From NCBI RefSeq assembly GCF_009765835.1, contig NZ_LMUS01000001.1, positions 310,001 to 374,000 on the forward strand: a stretch of 64,000 bases of DNA, read 5' to 3'. Position numbers and translations under genes: made by a program. The first letter of the stretch is position 1. Each line of letters opens with the position of its first letter. The notes under the pieces were generated by a model. The model had not been told where the DNA came from. It searched no databases and saw only the letters and a list, made by a program, of their open reading frames with translations. The DNA comes from Granulicella sp. L56. GTDB lineage: Bacteria > Acidobacteriota > Terriglobia > Terriglobales > Acidobacteriaceae. Shown piece by piece: positions 36,301-42,293 of this stretch.

Positions 36301-36896
36301 ACCAGCGCGGCGAGATTGTTGGGATCGGCAACGAGTATCTGCTTGATCAGGCCTTCAAAATCCTGCTCGCTCGTCGGGTCACCCTGCCTCTCCACTTCGG
36401 AGGCCAGTTGATAGGTTGCACGCAGATTCGCAGGGTTCAGCTTGATGGCCGTACGCAAATCTGCAATCGCCTTGGCCGAATCGCCGCGATTGCTATCCAG
36501 CAGGCCGAGGAGATAATAGATGCGATCATCTTTTGGGGCGAGCGTGCGTGCGCGGTCAAGCCTCTGCGCTGCGGCATCAAAACTCCTCTGGCGCAGCGCC
36601 AGTATGCCCCAATTGGCCCACGCAGCAGGCTCCCCAGGAACCAGTTTGGTGGCCTGCCCGAGACTGCTATCGGCGCGCACATCGTCCCCTACCTGCAAAG
36701 CAGCCAGCCCAACGTAGAAGCTGGAGACAAAATCAGCATAGGTCTGCGAGGACTCGCTGGGCAGGCTTCCGCCACGATGACATCCGACGGGGAAAAGCAC
36801 GCCGACGGCCAGAACGGCGGCCACAAATCGGCGGTATCGATGAGTTCGTGCGTGCCGGTCATTCACCACGGCATCGTCAGTTACAAGGGTTCGCAT
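33369..36896 (-). CDS. Giant TPR / FG-GAP / ASPIC-UnbV lipoprotein, paralogue of the 21388-24870 protein
   Basis: About 1175 residues from ATG 36896, chosen because a lipoprotein signal follows (AVLAVGVLFPVGC); upstream in-frame starts up to 36968 are possible. TPR motifs span about 50-290. FG-GAP-like strands (about 330-680) include DLNGDGNPDAAL and DIEADGDLDIVV but are more degenerate than in the neighbouring CRTAC1 proteins. ASPIC/UnbV is about 690-760 (FGIGGEIEIRSG, LHFGLGEQKG). The C-terminal 420 residues begin CPFLFAYNGKDMEFVKDSV and align in order with the paralogue. It is first in the coupled operon and divergent from the ABC importer operon. Confidence 0.8.
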   Translation of the reverse strand: MRTLVTDDAVVNDRHARTHRYRRFVAAVLAVGVLFPVGCHRGGSLPSESSQTYADFVSSFYVGLAALQVGDDVRADSSLGQATKLVPGEPAAWANWGILALRQRSFDAAAQRLDRARTLAPKDDRIYYLLGLLDSNRGDSAKAIADLRTAIKLNPANLRATYQLASEVERQGDPTSEQDFEGLIKQILVADPNNLAALVDLSRISAKRGDAVTLHMAIDKMAAQSASWPADVRQQLVALQAAASGPDPRAAATRSIFLRNVLMQVPEFRQSLSAIKPQPGEEAEPFAHFLRLPSPTFKPAVPDEGMTFVAQPLTKIPQGDWSWIGAVSLDGTGTPAVAVANAHEVRLSTGASFVFPGGKAEVKPGPEGVLPVDFNYDFKTDLVLAGAGGLRFMRQDNPQAFTDVTPQTKLPRSITEGNFTGAWAVDIEADGDLDIVVGATSGLPLVLRNNGDGTFLAIHPFVGISGVRQFVWADLNGDGNPDAALLDGTGQLHVFLNERLGKFREVPVPSGFSAVSAIAVADVNREGALGLIAVRKSGTIASLALENDSHGWATSEFASIPDAANYLAGDVRLRVADLDNNGAFDLLLAPVASAHSPLIWLQVADGKFQLMSKPPAAALVFGAADLRGNGRLDLLELSPDGHAVEAVNQGTKQYHWQTIRPRAHQATGDQRINSFGIGGEIEIRSGLMVQRQEIAGPELHFGLGEQKGVDVARIVWPNGSVRAEFALKADQEFVAEQRLKGSCPFLFAYNGKDMEFVKDSVPWGSAIGLRINSLGSARIEATQEWYKIGGNELVSKDGFYDLRVTGELWETYYYDYLALMTVDHPVGTEIFTDERFAVPPVKLAVTAVATPQPIASAIDDNGEDVTAILRSLDGKYLDNFGRGQYQGVTRDHYVEIDLGEGAPKTGPLWLIAKGWLHPADSSLNVAMSQGQHEHPKPLSLEVPNGHGGWKVARPNLGFPAGRKKICLIDLTNVFVPGTPRRVRLRTNLEVYWDSVEWAKGLPDTPLKIERLTPSTADLHYRGYSTIHQANASSPEIPDYNHLMSTTQIWRDLAGYYTRYGDVRPLLSGIDDRYVIMNAGDEMSLRFAAPAAPPAGWVRDYVIAGDGWIKDGDYNSTNSQAVLPYPYHARRQYDTPPGKLEDDWEYKHHKEDWQIYQTRYVTPGIFEEALRSGAGK

Positions 36897-37028
36897 GGGA
36901 TCTTCAATTTTGGAGGCTGCACCGTACCTATAGCATTCGAGCCCTAAATCATCCATCACTGGACTCAAGTCTAAATTCTACTTCCCTTCGCCACTCAATC
37001 ATGGCAGACTCTCCAGCAAAGTCCTAGC

Positions 37029-37061
37029 CTTAAGATTTGAGACAAACTCAATCTTAAGATT
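37029..37061. promoter_or_regulatory. Inverted repeat, candidate operator in the divergent intergenic region
   Basis: CTTAAGATTTGAG (37029-37041) faces CTCAATCTTAAG (37047-37058) with a single bulged base. The right arm also forms a perfect 12-bp palindrome, AATCTTAAGATT, at 37050-37061. The position between divergent operons suits a dimeric repressor site. No T run follows. Confidence 0.45.
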
Positions 37062-37136
37062 GATAGAAGAAGACAACTTCAGGGTCTACTATTTAGTAGG
37101 TTGATACGCCAGATTGTATAAAGTGGTTGACAGCTC

Positions 37137-37194
37137 AGATGCTCTCTTCATGACAGCGCATCTGGCGATGGACGCCCTGTCCGCTAAACAGGGC
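37137..37194 (+). promoter_or_regulatory. Structured leader upstream of the ABC importer operon
   Basis: AGATGC/GCATCT (37137-37142 with 37158-37163) and GCCCTGT/ACAGGGC (37174-37180 with 37188-37194) can form two hairpins. A third pairing, GGCG with CGCC (37164-37167 with 37173-37176), overlaps the second stem and would exclude it. A TTGACA box lies at 37127-37132, but its -10 is weak. No known riboswitch consensus fits. Confidence 0.35.
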
Positions 37195-37225
37195 TACGAA
37201 GCAAGACTTCATTGGAGATTTTGCA

Positions 37226-37273
37226 ATGCTCACGTTCGACAGCGTCGAAACCTGCAAAGGCCATAACCTGTGA
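37226..37273 (+). CDS. 15-residue leader peptide overlapping the first permease gene
   Basis: ATG at 37226 has GGAG eight bases upstream and encodes MLTFDSVETCKGHNL. Its TGA (37271-37273) overlaps the GTG of the permease gene (37270) as GTGA. The permease GTG has no ribosome site of its own, so permease synthesis probably depends on translation of this ORF. The peptide has one Cys and one His near its end. It could be a simple coupling device or a sensor of translation; sequence alone cannot tell. Confidence 0.5.
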   Translation: MLTFDSVETCKGHNL

Positions 37274-38028
37274 ACCTGCGCGTCCGGCTTCGTCCGATTC
37301 TATTTATCATCGTTCTGCTTGCGGCGTGGCAGATCGCCATCAGTCGAAGCTCCGTCCATCTTTTGCCGGGCCCATGGGGCGTTGTCGGCGGCATCGCCGA
37401 TCTGGTGCGGCATGGTGTGCTTTTCAAATACATCGTCGCATCGCTGTTTCGCGTGACCTGGGGCTTCGTCCTGGCGGTCGTTGTGGCTGTCCCGCTTGGC
37501 CTTGCAATCGGCTGGTATCGCCGCGCCGAGATGGCGTTCAACCCGATTATTCAACTCCTCCGCCCAATCTCTCCCCTGGCCTGGATCCCGATCGCAATTC
37601 TCTGGTTTGGCGTCGGCGATGCTGCAGCCATCTTTCTTATCTTTCTTGGCTGCTTTCTTCCGTTGCTGCTGACAGCCATCAATGCTGTGCAGAGCGTCCC
37701 TACCGTGTACATCAACGCAGGCCGAAACTTTGGCCTCAGCTCCTTCGACCTCATCTACCGCGTCTTATACCCCGCCGTCACCCCTCAGTTGATCGTAGGC
37801 CTGCGGATCACACTGGGCATCGCCTGGCTGGTTGTGGTTGCCGCCGAGATGATCGCTGTAAATTCCGGCCTGGGCTTTCTCATCGTCGATGCCCGCAACG
37901 CAGGCAACCGCTACGACCTCGTGGTCGCTGGAATGGTTCTGATCGGCATCATTGGCCTGCTCCTCGATATGGGGATACGGTCGCTTGAAAATATTAAATC
38001 GTCTCGCTGGAGCTATTCGGAGGATTAA
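37270..38028 (+). CDS. ABC importer permease, SsuC/NrtB type (first copy)
   Basis: 252 residues with about six helices and the binding-protein-dependent transport signature: GWYRRAEMAFNPIIQLLRPISPLAWIPIAILWFGVGDAA, then YPAVTPQLIVGLRITLGIAWLVVVAAEMIAV. It belongs to the NitT/TauT group that imports nitrate, sulfonates, thiamine precursors and related compounds. GTG start overlapping the leader peptide stop. The operon has a second permease (38826), closely similar along its whole length, so the transporter is probably a heterodimer from a gene duplication. See the binding protein and HMA protein for the likely metal link. Confidence 0.85.
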   Translation: MNLRVRLRPILFIIVLLAAWQIAISRSSVHLLPGPWGVVGGIADLVRHGVLFKYIVASLFRVTWGFVLAVVVAVPLGLAIGWYRRAEMAFNPIIQLLRPISPLAWIPIAILWFGVGDAAAIFLIFLGCFLPLLLTAINAVQSVPTVYINAGRNFGLSSFDLIYRVLYPAVTPQLIVGLRITLGIAWLVVVAAEMIAVNSGLGFLIVDARNAGNRYDLVVAGMVLIGIIGLLLDMGIRSLENIKSSRWSYSED

Positions 38029-38034
38029 TTAATA

Positions 38035-38829
38035 GTGGCGTCAATGGAAACAGTCGCGATCAACCCAGCCTCCCAGACACAGACGAAGCTGCGCGCAGAG
38101 CACGTCAATATGGTCTTCAAGCGCGACGGCAAGACCACGCGCGTTCTGGAAGACATCAACCTCGATGTAGGCGACGGAGAATTTGTATGCCTGCTCGGGC
38201 CTTCCGGCTGCGGCAAATCCACCCTGCTGAATACCATGGCCGGGTTTCTCTCCCCTACCAGCGGAGAGATCACAGTCGATGGTGAAGCAGTGCGCGGTCC
38301 CGATCCCCGCCGTATCTTTGTGTTTCAGGAACGCGGCGTCTTTCCGTGGCTCACCGTCGAAGGCAACATAGGCTTCGGTTTATTTAAGCTATCTCGTCAG
38401 GAACGCGAACAGCGCATCGCGTACTACATCAAGATGGTCGGATTGGAAGGCTTCGAGAAGACCTATCCCCCGGAGCTCTCCGGCGGCATGAAGCAACGCC
38501 TGGAAGTAGCTCGCGCCCTTGCCGTCAATCCCGACATGCTCTTTCTGGACGAACCCTTCGGCGCTCTCGATTCGATCACGCGCCTCATCATGCGCGGCGA
38601 GTTGCTCCGCATCTGGGAGGCCGAGCGCAAGACCATCATCTTCGTGACCCACGACATCGATGAGGCAGTCCAACTCGCAGATCGCGTCGTCGTCATGAGC
38701 GCCCGCCCCGCCACCATTCAGCAGATTGTTACCATCGATATTCCCCACCCTCGCGATATCAGCTCGCCTCGCTATCTCGAGCTCCGCGACGGAATCTTCA
38801 AGCAGATCGGACTGGCGCACAAGGTATGA
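38035..38829 (+). CDS. ABC importer ATPase, SsuB/TauB type
   Basis: 264 residues with Walker A LGPSGCGKSTLL, Q-loop FQERGVFPWLTV, signature LSGGMKQRLEVARAL, Walker B MLFLDEPFGALD and H-loop THDIDEAV. It is the only ATPase in the operon and should serve both permeases. GTG 38035 is preferred because CGGAGGA lies ten bases upstream; an ATG at 38044 is too far from it. The stop overlaps the second permease start (ATGA). No C-terminal regulatory domain is present. Confidence 0.9.
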   Translation: MASMETVAINPASQTQTKLRAEHVNMVFKRDGKTTRVLEDINLDVGDGEFVCLLGPSGCGKSTLLNTMAGFLSPTSGEITVDGEAVRGPDPRRIFVFQERGVFPWLTVEGNIGFGLFKLSRQEREQRIAYYIKMVGLEGFEKTYPPELSGGMKQRLEVARALAVNPDMLFLDEPFGALDSITRLIMRGELLRIWEAERKTIIFVTHDIDEAVQLADRVVVMSARPATIQQIVTIDIPHPRDISSPRYLELRDGIFKQIGLAHKV

Positions 38830-39608
38830 ACACACTGGCGGAGCCGAGAAGATGGGAGAAGTTTTTCTGGCCGCTGCTGGTCTCCGCGCTGCTTCTGGCA
38901 GCATGGCACTATTGCATCATCTGGACGGCAACAGATATCTTCCCATCTCCTCTCGAAGTGGAACGGGGCATGGCCGAGCTGCTCCGGGAGCACGTCCTCT
39001 GGGGCGATATCTCCGACTCCCTCCGCCGCGTAGCCATCGGCTTCGGTGCTGCCACTGCACTCGGAATCCCGCTCGGCCTGGTCCTCGGCTGGTATCCGTC
39101 AGCCGACTATGTGGTCAATCCGGTCATGCAGATTCTGCGCCCCATCAGCCCCATTGCATGGATTCCCGTGGCCATCATCTTCTTCGGGGTTGGCGATGAC
39201 GCTGCGATCTTCCTTATCTTCCTCGGTGCCTTCTTCCCCATCGTCGTCGCCTGCATCGATGGAGTGTCCAATGTGCCGTCGGTATACCGGCGCGCGGGCC
39301 GCAACTTCGGCCTCTCCCCGCAGCAGTTGCTTAGGCAGGTGGTCTTCCCTGCTGCGCTTCCGCAGATCATCGTCGGCCTGCGCATCGCGCTCGGCATCGC
39401 ATGGCTGGTCGTGGTCGCTGCCGAGATGATCGCCGTCGACTCCGGCCTGGGCTATCTCGTCATCGACTCCCGCAACTCCGGCAAGCGCTACGATCTGGTC
39501 GTCGCGGCCATGCTTCTGATCGGTGTCATTGGACTGGCCTTGGACTTAGGCTTCCGTCGGCTTGAAAAAATAAAATCAGTTCGCTGGGGATTCCGCAATG
39601 AAGCTTAA
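38826..39608 (+). CDS. ABC importer permease, SsuC/NrtB type (second copy)
   Basis: 260 residues, parallel in order to the first permease: GWYPSADYVVNPVMQILRPISPIAWIPVAIIFFGVGDDAAIFLIFLG and ALPQIIVGLRIALGIAWLVVVAAEMIAV. It keeps the EAA-type ATPase contact loop (RRAGRNFGLSPQQLL). ATG 38826 overlaps the ATPase stop, and its end overlaps the binding protein start by 11 bases. Two non-identical permeases beside one ATPase are less common in this group, where one gene usually makes a homodimer. Confidence 0.9.
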   Translation: MNTLAEPRRWEKFFWPLLVSALLLAAWHYCIIWTATDIFPSPLEVERGMAELLREHVLWGDISDSLRRVAIGFGAATALGIPLGLVLGWYPSADYVVNPVMQILRPISPIAWIPVAIIFFGVGDDAAIFLIFLGAFFPIVVACIDGVSNVPSVYRRAGRNFGLSPQQLLRQVVFPAALPQIIVGLRIALGIAWLVVVAAEMIAVDSGLGYLVIDSRNSGKRYDLVVAAMLLIGVIGLALDLGFRRLEKIKSVRWGFRNEA

Positions 39609-40656
39609 AACCAAAATCCTCCTATGCTCTATCGGATGGCTCGTTCTCATCTCCGCGCTTCACGCTTATCTCAACGTAAATTGGGCCGCCGTCCTTAATG
39701 ACTACCGCCCAGAATCGCAGAGAAAAATCACCGTTGCCTACCTCCCCGTGACCTGCCAGCTCACCTGCCCGGTGACGGACTACATCTCAAAGTATTCAGA
39801 GAACGGGGAGATCTTTCTGCCGCGCATGTTTCAGGGCTTCCCCGAGATGAAAGAAGCTCTCATTTCGAATAAGGTACAGGCGGCATTCATCGTCGCTCCC
39901 ATGGCCATCGCGCTCGTCGCCCAGGGAGTCCCCATCAAAGTCGTTTACCTCGGACACCGCTACGGCAGCGCCGTCGTCGTCAAAAAAGATGGTCCCATCC
40001 ACAGCGTTGCCGATCTAAAAGGAAAGACCGTCGCGATTCCCAGCCGCTTCTCCGACGAGCGTCTTATTCTTTTTCGCGCAATGAAGGTCAACGGCATGAA
40101 GCCCGGCGACATCAAGATGGTTGAGATGGCCCCGCCCGACGTCTCCGGAGCGCTCGCCGCAGGTGCGATCGACGCATTTTCGATGGGCGAGCCTTTCCCC
40201 TCACAGGCAGAGATGGCAGGCTATGGCCGCGTACTCTTTCAGGCGCGCGACTACTGGCCCGACTATATGTCATGCATTCTCGTCGTGAGGCAAGACCTGA
40301 TCGACAGTCGCCCGGATGCTGTTCAAACCCTCGTCGATGGCATTGCAAGATCGGGCCTCTGGCTCGACAAGGGAAAGCCGGAGCGCGACGATGCTGCCGA
40401 TTTTGTAGGCCGCTTCTACTACAACCAGAAGCCCGCGCTGCTGCGCTGGGCGCTCACCAAGCCGATGGACCGAGTCACCTACAGTCCGCTCGCGCCGCGC
40501 AAGGCCGACTTCGACATGGTTCGCGATCTCATGATGGAGACCGGAATCCTGAAAAAGAAACTCGACTTCAACCAGTACACAGACACGCGCTTTTCTGACC
40601 ACGCAAGCATCGAGACAGCATGGAAGTATCAGGCAGGCAGCGGAGTGGCACACTAG
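39598..40656 (+). CDS. NitT/TauT-type substrate-binding protein with CxxxC motif
   Basis: 352 residues. An N-terminal hydrophobic segment (about 7-28) acts as signal or anchor. The binding fold is of the NMT1/SsuA type: ITVAYLPV start, FQGFPEMKEALISNKVQAAFIVAPMAIALVAQG, LKGKTVAIPSRFSDERL, VEMAPPDVSGALAAGAIDAFSMGEPFPSQAE. Directly after the first strand lies TCQLTCP with C53 and C57, in the region where this fold places its ligand. Oxyanion-binding relatives have no cysteines there, so coordination of a soft metal or a metal-thiol complex is a reasonable inference. It overlaps the second permease and precedes an HMA metallochaperone gene by 23 bases. Confidence 0.8.
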   Translation: MKLKTKILLCSIGWLVLISALHAYLNVNWAAVLNDYRPESQRKITVAYLPVTCQLTCPVTDYISKYSENGEIFLPRMFQGFPEMKEALISNKVQAAFIVAPMAIALVAQGVPIKVVYLGHRYGSAVVVKKDGPIHSVADLKGKTVAIPSRFSDERLILFRAMKVNGMKPGDIKMVEMAPPDVSGALAAGAIDAFSMGEPFPSQAEMAGYGRVLFQARDYWPDYMSCILVVRQDLIDSRPDAVQTLVDGIARSGLWLDKGKPERDDAADFVGRFYYNQKPALLRWALTKPMDRVTYSPLAPRKADFDMVRDLMMETGILKKKLDFNQYTDTRFSDHASIETAWKYQAGSGVAH

Positions 40657-40679
40657 CCACTGAACAAGGAGAAAATAGA

Positions 40680-40982
40680 ATGATCCGTCGGCGATTTATT
40701 GAACTCATCACTCTCGGCACCGGAAGCCTCGCAACGATTGCGGCTATTAAAACAGGAGAGAAACAGACCGTCACCTATCACGTCAGCGGATACACCTGCA
40801 TCACCTGCGCCGTAGGACTGGAGACGCTTCTCCGTCAGGAAAAGGGCGTGGCATGGGCAAAGGCCAGCTATCCGGATGAAAACGTAATCATCAAGTTCGA
40901 TCCCAAAGAGGTCGCAGAAGATACGCTCAAAACCTACATCGCCAGCATGGGTTTCAAAGCCGAACCAGAACCGAAAGCCTGA
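40680..40982 (+). CDS. Exported HMA-domain metallochaperone (MerP-like) with Tat-like signal
   Basis: 100 residues from ATG 40680, with AAGGAGA upstream. The N-terminus RRRFIEL followed by a mild hydrophobic run fits a twin-arginine signal. The remaining 70 residues are one HMA ferredoxin-like fold: YHVSGYTCITCAVGLETLLRQEKGV with C40 and C43, then FDPKEVAEDTLKTYIASMGF. The usual GMxCxxC methionine is Tyr. HMA domains carry Cu(I), Zn(II) or Hg(II). Export of a folded protein by Tat would suit loading with cofactor in the cytoplasm. Placed between the binding protein and DUF169 genes, it likely hands metal to or from the importer. Confidence 0.8.
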   Translation: MIRRRFIELITLGTGSLATIAAIKTGEKQTVTYHVSGYTCITCAVGLETLLRQEKGVAWAKASYPDENVIIKFDPKEVAEDTLKTYIASMGFKAEPEPKA

Positions 40983-41020
40983 AGACACATTACCGATCGT
41001 ATCGATTGAATAAGGAACTC

Positions 41021-41779
41021 ATGGAAAATAATATGTACGCAAAGCTTGCTGCGACCCTGTCCGAATCTTTGAACCTCCGCCAGCCACCGGTAGCCATCAG
41101 CTTCACAGACACCGTTCCCGACGGCCTCGGCGGGCATGCAGGACGAGTCTCCGCAGGCTGCCGCTTCTGGGAAGACGCCGCTGCCGCATCCTTTGCAACC
41201 TCCGCTGCCGATCATGAGATGTGCTCCATCGGGGTGTACACGCACAATCTGCAACCATCACAGCGGCAGCAGATCGATCTCGGGGACACGCTCAAAGTCC
41301 TGGGCGAGCTTGGCTACGTGCGCGAAGAAGATCTAGCCTCGATCCCCGTCCTTAAGTCGCAATCCAAATTTGTCGTTTACACGCCGCTCACCGAAACACC
41401 GTTGCCACCCGACGTTGTGCTGCTCTTTGTCGATGCCAACCAGTCGCTTGTTCTGACCGAGGCAACCCAGCAGGTGGAGAACCAGAATGCCCCAGCAATG
41501 GGACGCCCCGCGTGCGCCGTTGTGCCACAGGTGATGAACACCGGCCGCGCTGCACTTAGCCTGGGATGCTGCGGAGCCCGCGCCTATCTGGATGTTCTGA
41601 CCAGCGATGTCGCTCTCTTCGCGATTCCCGGCGCAAAGCTGGAGCAGTATACCGAACGCATCGAGGCACTCGCTAAAGCCAACACAGTGCTTTCAAAGTT
41701 TCATCAGATCCGCCGGTACGATATTGAAGCCGGACGGACTCCCACCATCAAAGAATCGCTCATAGCTTTAGGAGCATAG
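41021..41779 (+). CDS. DUF169 family protein, cysteine-rich
   Basis: About 252 residues; ATG 41021 is chosen because AAGGAA lies four bases upstream. The DUF169 pattern is present: LNLRQPPVAISF at the start, SAGCRFWEDAA (C47), DHEMCSIG (C68), FVDANQSLVLTEATQ, GRPACAVVPQ (C165) and SLGCCGARAYL (C183, C184). The five cysteines lie in the conserved positions of the family, which suggests a metal or Fe-S site. DUF169 has no assigned reaction. No signal peptide, so cytoplasmic. It is last in the importer operon, 38 bases after the HMA gene. Confidence 0.75.
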   Translation: MENNMYAKLAATLSESLNLRQPPVAISFTDTVPDGLGGHAGRVSAGCRFWEDAAAASFATSAADHEMCSIGVYTHNLQPSQRQQIDLGDTLKVLGELGYVREEDLASIPVLKSQSKFVVYTPLTETPLPPDVVLLFVDANQSLVLTEATQQVENQNAPAMGRPACAVVPQVMNTGRAALSLGCCGARAYLDVLTSDVALFAIPGAKLEQYTERIEALAKANTVLSKFHQIRRYDIEAGRTPTIKESLIALGA

Positions 41780-41825
41780 CTCTGAAATCGCCTGATGAAG
41801 GGAGGCAGGATCAATTCTTCCTCCC

Positions 41826-42209
41826 TTAGTCAGACTCACCGGATACTGTCTCCAGCAATATCTTCGGAGATGCAAGCCGCAGCGGAGCATCATCATCCTC
41901 CAACGCTGGCAGACACGCATGGATCTCCTCGCGAAGTACCCCAACCCTCACGCCACCAAAAGAAATCTCATACGGCTCCAACCGCCGCAGCGCTGCTCGT
42001 AGCAACGACGCCGCACCTCTGCGATTCCCCCGCTGTAAATGATGAAACGCAGCGGTCGTCTGAATCAGCGCCTGCAAAAAGGTCTTCTCCGGCTCTTTCG
42101 CCTCCAGCCACACGCCCTCCCAGTGCTCGTGGGCGAGAAAGAACTCCTCAGCGCGATAGCATCGCAACCCCTCGGCCAACGCCCCGCCGCTCCAGTCGAA
42201 TCTCGTCAT
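41826..42209 (-). CDS. DUF309 domain protein
   Basis: About 127 residues. The family motif EFFLAHEHWEGVWLEA lies near residue 20 and is followed by LQALIQTTAAFHHLQRGNRRGAASLLRAAL, as in DUF309 proteins, which form a small all-helical fold with a conserved His/Trp/Glu patch. Function unknown. The start at 42209 (MTRFDWSG) is preferred over a start 14 codons upstream. It is convergent with the DUF169 gene and divergent from gltX. Confidence 0.75.
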   Translation of the reverse strand: MTRFDWSGGALAEGLRCYRAEEFFLAHEHWEGVWLEAKEPEKTFLQALIQTTAAFHHLQRGNRRGAASLLRAALRRLEPYEISFGGVRVGVLREEIHACLPALEDDDAPLRLASPKILLETVSGESD

Positions 42210-42293
42210 CCAGCCATTATCTCTATTCCGCGCAGGCAGCAGCGTTCCCACTCACACCCCTCGCTCTGCTAGCATCGAAGTCTAGCCCATATC

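Noticed and set aside
37137..37200. Possible fluoride (crcB) or other known riboswitch before the importer operon
   Set aside because: GGCGATGG at 37164 recalls the crcB start, but the loop sizes and the 3' pairing element do not fit. Cobalamin, guanidine and c-di-GMP signatures are also absent.
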